NCBI RefSeq assembly: GCF_011386835.1
Contig: NC_088792.1
Coordinates: 38,554,882-38,618,881, forward strand
DNA: 64,000 nt
Direction of reading: 5' to 3'
Source of the DNA: Chrysemys picta bellii
Taxonomy: Eukaryota > Chordata > Testudines > Emydidae
The notes beneath the pieces were generated by a model. The model had not been told where the DNA came from and searched no databases. It saw only the letters and a list, made by a program, of their open reading frames with translations. The position numbers and the translations under genes were made by a program. This document shows, piece by piece, positions 11,475 through 21,247 of the stretch (position 1 is the first letter of the stretch; each line of letters starts with the position of its first letter).

Positions 11475-11704
11475 AGAGACATGGATGTGGGTGGACATGC
11501 CCAGTGGTTGGAGCAGGAGTCAAAATGGAGTCAGATGCTAGAGGAGAAGTCAGGAATTGGAGCCGAGGATTCCTGAAGCAAGGCAAGACATGAGTAGGAC
11601 TGAGGTTAAGGCTGGAAAAAGGTGCGGGCAAGGCTGGGAACAGTCTCTGTAGCCAGTTAGGCAGCCTACTACAGGCCAACTGTGCTCGTTAGGTTGCCCA
11701 CAGG
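11475..11704. repeat. Unclassified GC-rich interspersed repeat
   Basis: It is rich in GAGTCAG/GCAAGG-type words and ends with a GGCAGCC...CAGGCTGGCTGTG block. A related composition and similar words recur at 34340-34660, which suggests one repeat family. It appears to sit inside the antisense CR1. The family is unknown to me. Confidence 0.4.
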
Positions 11705-11880
11705 CTGGCTGTGTTGCAGGACCTGACTTGACAATATTGGTAAGACATGATTGTCCTTTACAGAAGCTGTGCTGGTTGGTTTGTTGTCACAGGTGTCTTA
11801 AAATTCTGGTTTTTAACTATCATTTCCATCAGTTGTTCTGGAACTGATATAGGGTGACTGATATAGGGCTCAAATTGCTA
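11705..11880 (-). mobile_element. CR1 LINE, antisense, middle section
   Basis: The reverse complement resembles a conserved CR1 RT region; on the + strand it shows AGAAGCTGTGCTGGTTG and TTTGTTCTGGAACTGA-like words seen in other antisense CR1 copies. It is diverged. It is separated from the sections at 11036-11470 and 12064-12640 by two insertions. Confidence 0.6.
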
Positions 11881-11881
11881 A

Positions 11882-12063
11882 GATCATAGAATATCAGGAT
11901 TGGAAGGGACCTCAGGAGGTCATCTAGTCCAACCCCCTACTCAAAGCAGGACCAATCCCCAGACAGATTTTTGCTCCCGATCCCTAAATGGCCCCCTTAA
12001 GGATTGAACTCACAACCCTGAGTTTAGCAGGCCAATGCTCAAACCACTGAGGTATCCCTCCTT
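11882..12063 (-). repeat. tRNA-derived SINE with CR1-like tail, antisense
   Basis: The minus-strand tRNA-like head has A and B boxes (12010-12060 region). The other end, ATCATAGAATATCAGGATTG followed by GAAGGGACCTCAGGAGGTCA, is the same as a CR1 3' end, which shows a SINE that borrows the CR1 tail for mobilisation. It differs in tail from the copies at 4541 and 54078. Confidence 0.85.
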
Positions 12064-12640
12064 TTAAAAAGATTAGTACAATATTTGCTGCCCTCTGATC
12101 CATTGGTATAGTGGCTGATCTTAATCTGTGATTGCATATTTTTGCTAGCAGCTCAGGCATTTTATCCAAGACTTCTGAACAAATTTAAGAATTAATATTA
12201 TCCAATTCTGGTTACTTACTTTAATCTATTCTAACCCTCTTTGACACCACAATCACTGACAATACTTCATCTTTATTAATCTGAAAAGAATAATTTTTGT
12301 GTTTTAGATATCTTCTCCCCTCCCTCAAAAAAACAAACCCCAAATCCTTACTTTACTACTTTATCTTCATTAATTACTGTCTGTATGTGCTAATAGTCTG
12401 GACCTACTGATTCTCTTATGGGCCTCCAACTTCAGATGTATTTAATATCTTATTATTTAATTCTGTTTTAATCCTCCTACTTTTCTACCTGGCATTTCAC
12501 CAGCCATATTTGTGCTCTTTTCTCTTTGTTTAAGTGGGATTGGTTTTCAGTCATTGGGCTGACTGTGGAGCTTTTAATCTCTCCAGGAGTCAACTATGGG
12601 TTCCCTTTAAACTCTGGTATTTGGATTTTAAGCTTCAACT
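12064..12640 (-). mobile_element. CR1 LINE, antisense, 5' section
   Basis: This continues the CR1 after the SINE. The + strand reads CTCTGATCCATTGGTATAG, CAGCTCAGGCATTTTATCC and later CTTTTAATCTCTCCAGGAGT, which resemble antisense CR1 RT and endonuclease regions. It is highly diverged and has no open frame. The 5' limit is approximate. Confidence 0.55.
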
Positions 12641-13394
12641 ATGAAAAATTAAAATTGGAATAAACTGGCTGTGAGAAAAATACTGTTAAAAGTTTTGCCA
12701 TGCCAGCCACATTTGAAAAACGAAACTTGGAGCAGGGTTTGCTTTTTGCAAGGGCACTTTAAAAAGCTCTCACATTTCAAGTCATGTTTTTTCAACTTAA
12801 AATATTTAAGTTGAAAACCCCCTATTGTAGAAACAGATGTCAAGGTTTTAGCATGAATATTTAAAATACAGTTAGTTCACATCTATTCTGCTAAATGGAA
12901 TTGCTCTATAGGAAGTGTTTGGGGTACAGATCTATGGTAACAGTTGTTTGTAGTACAGATAATCTTTATTATTTTTGCTTCACACCTGCAATAACTAAAC
13001 ATCCTGGGTCAAATACTGCCAGTGGTTTGCATACTGTGCATTTCCACTAAATCCCAGCAGATGCAAGTTGGGGTAGAATTTGGCCCTCTGACCTTAAATT
13101 CCACAGTTAGCAATAATTCTCTAACTGTATTGTAGTCTTTCTATGCAGTTTGCCTCTCCATGCCACACTTTTCTCTAGTTATGTTAGTTGTATAGGGTGA
13201 TGTAGTAAGAGGGAGTAAGACTTTAGAACCTGGAGCAGTGGAATAACTAGAAGCGAGGTATGTGGACACCACAGGAGGACAAGGTACATATCCGTATTCT
13301 AGAGCTAACAGCAATCAGACAGGCCTGCAATACATTCCTCCACTTATATGGTCCTGCCATGTCTGGATAACGTCAGACAACCTTATGACCATGT
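12641..13394. other. Anonymous intronic sequence with a small palindromic repeat
   Basis: A short inverted-repeat element is visible at about 13006-13087 (ends GGGTCAAATACTGCC and GGTAGAATTTGGCCC). Nothing else was recognised. Confidence 0.45.
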
Positions 13395-13700
13395 TCTACA
13401 TAAATAAGGTTAAATAAGGCAGGGGTTCATCTTTAGTAAAAGTGAGGCACAATAAATAAAAATTCACAGAAGCCCGTGACCTGTCTCTGACCCAGCCCTA
13501 CTGGTGATCAGCTGGTCCGGCGGGCAGCTGGTCCGGCAGGCCCAGGGCTGACCAAATCCTAGCTGCTGCTTCTGCCCTGGGGCCGCTGCTCCAGTGGCCC
13601 TGGGGCCGACAGCTGTTCCAGCCTTGCCCCAGAAGAAGTCCCGTAGGTCTCCAAAAGTCATGAAATCCATGACCTCTATGACAGAATTGTATTTTTCTAT
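13395..13700. repeat. Putative non-autonomous DNA transposon fragment
   Basis: The sequence AAATTCACAGAAGCCCGTGA on one side and CATGAAATCCATGACCTCTA on the other resemble the CACGGA/TCCGTGA-rich ends of hAT-like repeats in turtles, with a GC-rich, CpG-depleted core. No target duplication was established. The open frames over it are not genes. Confidence 0.45.
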
Positions 13701-14379
13701 GCAAACCAGGAGGAGCAAAATCACTTCCTCTCTGCAGAGGAGCAGGGCACTTATGAATCTCGTGTATCTGAAACCACATCACACTTTCAATGATGTACCT
13801 CCCAGGGACTCAAAACTCTCTGGTGGACAATCTCTGCAGACACTTCTCCACAGACCACAAGTGGGAGATTTGCAATTCAGATATAAATTAAATCTTCACT
13901 CAGTGGGGAACACCATCCTGGAATCTGTTTGCCTCCCAGATGAAGAAGTTGTTCAATCTATACTGCTCTATAGCAGCACTAGGTCAAGATTTCAGGTACA
14001 CTATTCCTCCCATTCCACTGCTACCCCAGGTTCTGTGGAAAAATTCACCATGACAAAGTGCAAATCATTCTCATTGCACTCAGCTGGCCTAGACAGTTTT
14101 GGTTTCTGGACGTACTGTGAAGGTCAGTGTGTCCTCCCATCAGCATCTGACCTTTCGCAGATCTGCTAACTCAGGATATATAACCTGGTATATGGACGGG
14201 CATCAGACCTAGAGTGTTCATGTTCAGAGACAGTTCAAGCTATTCTCAACCATAGCAGAAAAGACTCCACCAGAAAATTCAGCATAACTGCAATGGAGGC
14301 ATTTCTCTACCTGAACTCAACAAAACCAGTTAACTTCAGAGACAGCAGGTATTCCTTCTATTCTCAAGAAGTTGGGCCT

Positions 14380-15330
14380 TTCAGTTAGCTCGCTCTGGGT
14401 TCACCTAGCAGCAATCAGTTTCTTCCACCCTTGAGTAGAGGGGTGTACTGTTCTTACTCATTTGATCAGACAGATTCTTAAAAGGTCTCATTAGGATTTC
14501 CCATCAGTAATGAAGCCAGTGCCACCATGGAACCTCAATCTCATACTCTTGATATTTACCAGGCCACCTTTTGAAGCATTGGCTACATGCTCGATGTACT
14601 ACCTGTCTATGAAGATCACTTTCCTTGTTGCTGTTATATCAGTGAGGAGAGTAAGTGACCTGGGAGCACTCAAGGCTGACCTGATATACACCATGTTCCA
14701 TAAGGAAAATACTCTGCTTTCCCTCCACCCAAAATTCATCCAAAAGGTAATATCCAACTTCCACAAAAATCTATCAATTCATTTACCGGTATTCTTTCCA
14801 AAACCTCATGCTTCTATTGAGGAAAAGAGAGGATGCTTCTTTTCCTTGAGATCAGATGAGCTCTAGCATTTTACCTGCAAAGAATGAAGCCAATTAGAAA
14901 CATGCCAAGACTATTTGTTGCTGTAGCAGAGCAGTCACTGGGACAACCACTATCTTCTAAAAGGTTCTCTTAAGTGGATTTTTTGCACTAATTCATAGCA
15001 AAGGGTTACATAGCATCTCCCACACCCAGGTGAGGTGAGGGGCCATTCCACTAGAGTAGTGTTCTTCTCCCCCCCCCCCAAACCTTTTTAAAATTTGTGG
15101 ACCACTAAAAAACTTCAAATGGAGGTGTGGACCCTTTTGGAAATCTTACACATCGTCTGCAGACCCCCAGGGGTCTGTGGACCACAGGTTAAAAATCACC
15201 ACACTAGAGCTAGGGAACCTCAATTCCTTCGAGAATTTGATAGATGTTTGTAGGGTGTCAACCCGAAGTTCTATTCACACCTTGAAGCATTATGCTTTCA
15301 TCCAAGCCTATTCTGCAGATACAGCTATTT
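14380..15330 (+). pseudogene. Broken DIRS tyrosine recombinase, copy 2
   Basis: At 14510-14866 an open stretch reads PVPPWNLNLILL, FEALATCSMYYLSMKITFLV and SVRRVSDLGALK, the last holding the expected first catalytic Arg. Downstream, GHSTR (15041-15055) supplies an intact HxxR motif, and after the inserted transposon CRVSTRSSIHTLKHYAF (15252-15302) holds the expected nucleophilic Tyr. The reading frame shifts between these blocks and the transposon splits them, so no active enzyme is encoded. In DIRS elements this enzyme integrates the circular DNA copy without target duplication. Confidence 0.75.
15057..15201. mobile_element. hAT-like miniature element inside DIRS recombinase
   Basis: It is flanked by a perfect 8-base direct repeat CACTAGAG (15049-15056 and 15202-15209). 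The left end TAGTGTTCTTCTCC and right end AGGTTAAAAATCACC resemble the CAGTGGTTTTCAACCT-type ends of hAT miniature elements. A run of C (15069-15079) is internal. Confidence 0.8.
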
Positions 15331-15431
15331 AGATTGTTTGCATCCTTCCACACCCCTCCTGTTTGAATACTGCTTAACAGTCACCCACATGTGGACTACA
15401 CATAGGGTCCGGGTCCAGTGCTTGAAGAAGA

Positions 15432-15724
15432 AATGGAGCTTTGTTACCTGTAACTGGAAGTTCTTTGAGATTTGTGGCCCCTATCTGTATTTCGCTACCT
15501 GTCCTCCTTCCCCTCTGCTTTGGATCATGTCTGGGTTTCCAGTAGAGAAGGAACTGGAGAGGTACTGAGCACAAAGGAACGCTGGGGCACAGGCACAGAC
15601 TAGAGGACACTACTTGCAAATTCTTTGGTCTCAGGAGCATGGAATGCATGTGTACCACGTGTGAAATACAGATAGAGACCACACATCTTGAAGAAACTTC
15701 AGTTACAAGTAAATAACCTCCATT
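15432..15724. repeat. DIRS terminal inverted-repeat block, copy 2
   Basis: Arms 15432-15495 and 15661-15724 are reverse complements with scattered mismatches; shared words include TTGTAACTG, TTCTTTGAGAT/ATCTTGAAGAA and CTATCTGTATTTC. The spacing (about 165 bases) and layout mirror the block at 3104-3402, but the inner sequence is different. Confidence 0.65.
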
Positions 15725-15871
15725 TTCACTCATGGCTCTGTCAGTCTAGTCACACACAAGCTTTGACTGAGATGGAGTTCAGAAAACCCTAGGGTCGGAC
15801 CATTCCTTGGACAGCAGTCTTCTATGCTGAGTACTTCCTAATTTGAACTATGCCTAGGATTGTCCTCTTTG

Positions 15872-16135
15872 GGTAGATCTACACTGAATTAAAAACCTGC
15901 GTCTGGCCCATGCCAGCTGACTTGGGCTGTGGGGCTATTTAATTGTGGTATAGACATTTGGGCTTGGGCTGCAGACAGAGCTCTGAGACACTGAAGTGGA
16001 AGGGTCCCAGAGCTCAGGCTGCAGCTTGAGCCTGAACATCTACACCACAATTAAACAGCCTCTTAGCAAAGCCCCTTAGCCTGATTCAGTTAGCATAGCC
16101 CAGCCACGGGTATCTAACTGCAGTGTAGAGCATTA
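15872..16135. mobile_element. Miniature inverted-repeat element, diverged copy
   Basis: It begins TGGGTAGATCTACACTGAAT and ends AACTGCAGTGTAGAGCA. The interior is homologous to the element at 45946-46218 (shared GCCAGCTGACTTGGGCT and GGGTCCCAGAGCTC). The ends are more decayed than in that copy. Confidence 0.65.
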
Positions 16136-16829
16136 AGGACCTTCTTCCCCTGTGCTCCAGTTATAGTATAAAGATGGAAGGAGAGAGAAAAGTAGATTAC
16201 AATGAAATGGACCAGAATCGGCACTTCCTAATATCGCAGCTATCTTGTTACTTTTTTTTTCTTAGAGTAATATAAAACATTGAACATTTAATTCTGTCAG
16301 TCCCTCTATAATTTTTAATGATACAAGATGTGTAAATTCTAAGTACATACAAATATTAACCTAACACCCTCAGAACAAAAACTAGACTTGGAGAGCTATT
16401 ATTTGTTTCAAGAACTAAAAGAATTGAGCCATAATTATTTCAAACTTAATGATTGATGGTCCAGTCCTGATGTTGTGTGACCTATTTAAAACCATGCCTT
16501 TGTATTTCCAGCATGTCATCTATTTCCCCTGCAGAGTCAGGGAGCACAAGAGTTTCTTGACACTCACAGCTTGGGTGATCAACTACAAGGACTCCACTCA
16601 AATTCTCTTTGGTATTTTATGCAGTCCCGATGTTTGTTACAACAAATAGGAGAGTACATTAAGACTTTCAAGGTGAATAGGGGATCTCCTTCACCTTCAA
16701 AGAGTCCATATGAAGGATGCCCATGGAAAAATGACCAAGAAATAGAAGTGAGAATGTCAATGCTATTTCCTTGTGTGGACATATGAAGCCTATAGTGTTG
16801 GACAACATAATCCATGGTTTTTGCAGTTT
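16136..16829. other. Anonymous intronic sequence
   Basis: Contains a short open frame (16449-16649) without recognisable homology. It could belong to the upstream part of DIRS copy 3, but no motif supports this. Confidence 0.4.
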
Positions 16830-18115
16830 TTTGGCTCCAGCCATTTACTGTTGTTGTTTTGCCTTCCTTAAAGTTCAAGAGTTACAACACTCACCCTGAT
16901 CTGACAATTGAGACTACTCCGATATCTAGAGAGCAGAATTGGTGGGGTCAAGTTATTTTTTACTTTATTTCAAACCCAGGAAAGCAGGTGTGCTGTGAAT
17001 GGTGTTGACGTAAGCTCAATTCTCTGGTGTTCTGAATTAAGTCCTTAGAATTGATCATCCAAGCCATCAATGTACAGGAATTCTTTTGCTCCCTATATCT
17101 ATAGGGTGAATTCCTACATCTTGTACTTTTTTTTCAGTAGGACAGCTTTGATTCCAAGTTCTGTCACTCAGTCCAACTTCTGTCTGACCACAGCATTACA
17201 ATAATTACTGACACACTGTTTATTTATGAGCCACTTCAGTTGCCCTCTCGGCCATTATGAGACAGGAGGGCCTTACCTACATGTCAACTGGCTACTCGGG
17301 GTCAGATTAACACAATTGACTAGAGAAACCATTCCTGGAACTCCCGATCAAGGTGGAAATAATTCTTGGAATGAGATTAATATATCTCAGTCAGGTTTGG
17401 CATAAGTGAGCAAAATATTTCCAGCTCCAGCTGCAAATATGGAACTTGCTGTGCCATCAACTAATGTCTGGGTAGGAGTGCTTGCAGCCCTGAGATATGT
17501 CTGTAAACTGGGAAGTAATACACTGGGCTTGCTAACACATGAGCACGCAGTCCTTTCTGCTCTTCTAAAGAAGACCAGATTCAAAAGACTTCTCAAATGT
17601 GTAGTGTTACTACCTTTATCAAACTATCCCTTGGATGATAATGGAACAATTTAAGGGGATGCCCTGTGGGCCACTCACCAATAGAAAACCATGGATTCAT
17701 TCCAGCCTTGAGGACAGGGGAGCATATAGAGGTGACACTTAACACATTGTGGCATAGCTTGAAAAATCAAGATGGTGGCTTATATCAAATGGTTTTATGA
17801 TTCAGAGTGTGGGGGCAGGAGAAGGTCCTTCAGCCAGCATGAAATGTAGGCTTTCCTATACTTTCAGTGCAGACATAACAATAATCGATGTCCAGTTAAA
17901 CAGTGAAAGCAGTCGGCTATGTAAACCTGAGGTGACACTGTAAGTAAGGCAGTGGTCAAAGAGTGATGATATGAGAAGAGAAACACGTGGGAAGCCATCT
18001 GCAATTCACATATCCAAAGAATTAAACAAACTGGCAGATTGGTTCTGTAAAAAGCAAATATGCCCAGGAATGTGGGAACTCAACACGAGTGCTTGAATTT
18101 TGGTTGTGGGGGACT
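16830..18115 (+). pseudogene. DIRS reverse transcriptase/RNase H remnant, copy 3
   Basis: The motif order follows DIRS pol. First comes NWWGQVIFYFISNPGKQ (16939-16989, the family's fingers region), then ELIIQAINVQEFFCSL (17050-17097), then PYLHVNWLL around 17275-17301, where the active-site box YLDDWLL should be. Next are a FPAPAAN...LAALRYV block (17418-17505), KKTRFKRLLKCVVLLPLSNY (17570-17629), KGMPCGPLTN (17655-17684) and LNKLADWFCKKQI (18023-18061). Both catalytic Asp are lost. Frameshifts are frequent, so this is an old inactive copy. A CR1 piece follows directly. Confidence 0.65.
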
Positions 18116-18117
18116 AA

Positions 18118-18190
18118 ATAGACTCATAGACTTTAAGGTCAGAAGGGACCATTATGATCATCTGGTCTGACCCCCTGCATGCTGCACCAA
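18118..18190 (-). repeat. CR1 3' end fragment, antisense
   Basis: ATAGACTCATAGACTTTAAG followed by GTCAGAAGGGACCATTATGA is the reverse complement of a CR1 3' tail. Only the last 70 or so bases are recognisable. Confidence 0.75.
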
Positions 18191-19370
18191 CAAACAAGGT
18201 GTCCATGGCATACAGGTTAACACCAAAGCTCATGATAGTGTTCCAGAAAACAATCCAGTCCTCAATAAATGTTATCTTATTTGCCTTAGCCTAACCAAGG
18301 AGCTCAGGTGGCTTGGAGCTATTGAATGTCAGTGGAAACACAGATTCACCTTTTGGAAACCGGCACCGTTAAATCAGGGGTTCATCTTTTGCAAAGATCT
18401 GTTGTGGTTAGAGCTTGCAAAGTGGCTGTTAAAAAGACATGCCTCAGAAATGGGAGAGCCTTTCAGATGATGTTGTTTAAGCTGGGATTTCTCACTTTGG
18501 TGAGGTATGAAAGGGCATTTGCTGAGTTGCTCCCCACCTGTTAGAAGAAGAGCAGAAAAATCCTATCCATGGGCCAGCGTAGGCGTGGTCTGAGTAGCTT
18601 TACTTAAGGTCATTTTTTGGTTTAGCTAGAAGACTTGTGCTTTTCTGTGTGAGAGATTTTGTCAAAAAATTCTAACTTGTGAAATAACACTGGTTCGGCT
18701 CCACTGTTGGGAGCCACAATGTGAGTGCTGGTGTAGATAGGCCACTGGTGTTCTAAAAACTATTTAGACCTGGAACTGCACCAGCATTAGCACCGATGAG
18801 GAAACTTGCCAAAATTGCTAGTGTAGATCCAGCTTGAGAGAGCTAGGTCTTCTCCTGCAAAGAGTCATTGGCACATCTCTTCATCCCATTGTGATGTGGC
18901 CATTCCCTCAGTTTTCCTTTCTGGCTATTCCTTAATTTTCCTCTTAGTTGGTAGGGTAGTCCTAAAATTTTTCCTCTGGCTAAATTAGAACTTCATCCCT
19001 TCTGTGTTAAACCAAAGTCTAACAATGGCTTCAGTAAACTGTTCTTCACTTTTCTAGGCCAAAGCCCTCTCTCCAGAGTCTGAGCAATCTCTCCCTCCTG
19101 CTCACCCTCTCAAGTGCAGGGGAGTAAAGGGGGGGTTTCCTCCCATCCACTACTGGCAGGGACTGACGAGACCATAGATTTCAAAAAGGAAGCAGATGTT
19201 TGTCCTAAGCTTCCTGTGAACTCTGCTTCAGTTGCTCATGGTCCCGTCCTTCACCCAGAAGAAAAACTATCCAAACAAATCCCCCAAATAGACAAACTTC
19301 TCTGTCATGGGGTTTCTCCTCAGTCTCTCTCTGTCTGAACCCTCTTTAGACACCTGTAATAGCTCCCTGG
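18191..19370. other. Anonymous intronic sequence
   Basis: No gene seen. The region 18680-18840 has GTGTAGAT words that could belong to a decayed miniature element, and 19050-19370 is C/T-rich with no recognised family. Confidence 0.4.
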
Positions 19371-20218
19371 TCTGTCATAAGAACAGCCATTCTGGGTCAG
19401 ACCAAAGGTCCATCCAGGCCAGTATCCTGTGTACCGACAGGGGCTGATGCCAGGTGCCCCAGAGTGAGTGAACCTAACAGGTAATGATCAAGTGATCTCT
19501 CTCCTGCCATCCGTCTCCACCCTCTGACAAACAGAGGCTAGGGACACCATTCCTTACTCATCCTGGATAATAGCCATTAATGGACTTAACTTCCATAAAT
19601 TTATCTAGTTCTCTTTTAAACCCTGTTATAGTCCTAGCCTTCACAACCTCCTCAGGCAAGGAGTTCCACAGGTTGACTGTGCGCTGTGTGAAGAAGAACT
19701 TCCTTTTATTTATTTTAAACCTGCTGCCCATTAATTTCATTTGGTGGCCCCTAGTTCTTATATTATGGGAACAAGTAAATAACTTTTCCTTATTCACTTT
19801 CTTCACACCACTCATGATTTTATATGCCTCTATCATACCCCCCTCCTTAATCTCCTCTTTTCCAAGCTGAAAAGTCCTAGCCTCTTTAATCTCTCCTCAT
19901 ATGGGACCCATTCCAAACCTTAATCATTTTAGTTGCCCTTTTCTGAACTTTTTCTAATGCCAGTACATCTTTTTTGGGATGAGGAGACCACATCTGTACG
20001 CAGTATTCAAGATGTGGGCATACCATAGATTTATATAAGGGCAATAAGATATTCTCCATCTTATTCTCTATCCCTTTTTTAATGATTCCTAACATCCTAT
20101 TTGCTTTTTTGACTGTCACTGCACACTGCATGGATGTCTTAAGAGAACTATCCACAATGACTCCAAGATCTTTCCTGATTAGTTGCAGCTAAATTGGCCC
20201 CCATCATATTGTATGTAT
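19371..20218 (-). mobile_element. CR1 LINE 3' half-kilobase and RT end, antisense
   Basis: On the minus strand, 20155-19886 reads an RT C-terminal region (KMENILLPLYKSMVCPHLEY and LEKVQKRATKMI), and 19836-19558 reads the ORF2 end (RKFFFTQRTVNLWNSLPEEV). These are followed by the 3' UTR with TGGACCTTTGGTCTGACCCA at 19397-19416. Frames are almost open, so this is a fairly young copy. Confidence 0.92.
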
Positions 20219-20245
20219 CTGGTTTCTCCAGGTCTCTGTCTAGAG

Positions 20246-20440
20246 CAGGGTTCGGCAACCTTTCAGAAGTGGTGTGCTGAGTCTTCCTTTATTCACTCTA
20301 ATTTAAGGTTTCGCGTGTCAATAATACATTTTAATGTGTTTAGAAGGTCTCTTTCTATAAGTCTATAATATATAACTAAACTATTGTTGTATGTAAAGTA
20401 AATAAGGTTTTTAAAAAGTTTAAGAAGCTTCGTTTAAAGT
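20246..20440. mobile_element. hAT-like miniature element, truncated
   Basis: It starts CAGGGTTCGGCAACCTTTCA, a typical hAT-like terminal sequence, and continues through an AT-rich interior. The matching right terminus is missing. Confidence 0.6.
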
Positions 20441-20689
20441 TAGACTTCTACGACACCCATGCCAGTCAAATTCTTTTTCCACCCCAACACCATTGAAAGA
20501 AGAAATTAAAAAAAACAAACTTTTATCTTCATCCTGAGTCTCCCAATATATTTTATTTTTATCTGTGGCTATCTTCTAGACTGTAAGTTCCTCAGGACAG
20601 GGACTCTGATTTGCTCAGTGCCAAGCAAGCAAGTTCTTTAGTAATATACAAAAAAACCCCAAACAAACAAAAAAACCAGAAAATGATTT

Positions 20690-20990
20690 CCAGCTCTTAG
20701 ATTGCTCTTTCCTGGTTGGAGAAACCCAATCAGAAGTTTGCTTTAGTAATGGCAAGGAAGCACTGGATTCTTTTGAAGCCTGCTTCAATACATCAGTAGC
20801 TTTTTACTGAGCAGAGACAGCACACTCATCTCCATTGGAAATATGCAGAGTAGCTACCTGAGCTTTGCTGACGTTGGCAGATGAGGCATTTGGTAGAAGT
20901 GTCCGAAAGGCCATTATTATGAACTAATCCCTTCCTATTGCTTGGCAGGTCCTAAGTGTCTGAAGTAGCAGAGAAGGTTGTTCTCTTTCC
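20690..20990 (+). pseudogene. DIRS recombinase C-terminal remnant
   Basis: The frame starting near 20839 reads EICRVAT-stop-ALLTLADEAFGRSVRKAI, matching the end of the DIRS tyrosine recombinase (ICRAATW...SADAAFGRAVLQA pattern). The expected catalytic Tyr segment is lost or deleted. It may be a detached part of the copy at 16830-18115. Confidence 0.5.
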
Positions 20991-21035
20991 AATATAATTT
21001 TTATTGTTCCTTTCCCTGACTTTCACTTTGTTATG

Positions 21036-21247
21036 CAGTGTTGTTGCAGCCATGTTGGTCCCAGGATATTAAAGAGACAGGTTGGGTGAAGTAATATTTT
21101 TTTTATTGGACCAGCTTCTGTCGGTGAAAGAGACAAGCTTTCAAGCTACACAGAAGGTCTTTTTCGAAGAGCTCTGTGTAGCTCAAAAGCTAGTCACTTT
21201 CACTGACAGAAGGTGGTCCAATAAAAGGTATTACCTTACTCACCTTG
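21036..21247. repeat. Palindromic repeat (inverted dimer)
   Basis: Arms 21078-21154 and 21173-21247 are reverse complements over about 75 bases with several mismatches; shared words include TTATTGGACCA and AGCTACACAGA. The spacer is 18 bases. It starts with GTTGTTGCAGCCATGTTGG, a tail sequence known from reptile interspersed repeats. A loose direct repeat (ACTTTGTTATG at 21025, ACTTTTATG at 21248) flanks it. Confidence 0.7.

Larger units (their letters stand above)
13740..15724 (+). mobile_element. DIRS-type retroelement remnant, copy 2
   Basis: It contains the end of pol (about 13800-14250, with the family's NLFASQ-type and CQSSVQ-like connection motifs broken), a tyrosine recombinase (14280-15330) and a terminal inverted block (15432-15495 with 15661-15724). 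It is interrupted by a hAT-like insert at 15057-15201. The 5' portion (gag and RT) is absent. Orientation is the same as copy 1, but the terminal sequences differ, so it belongs to another subfamily. Confidence 0.75.

Noticed and set aside
13594..14169. 191-codon open frame on the plus strand
   Set aside because: It starts inside a putative DNA-transposon repeat and runs into DIRS pol sequence in part out of frame, so it is a chance fusion of two repeats.
21155..21205. Functional hammerhead ribozyme
   Set aside because: Only CGAAGA, a 5-bp stem and AAAA in place of GAAA are present. The essential G12 is lost in this copy and no stem I or III can be drawn.
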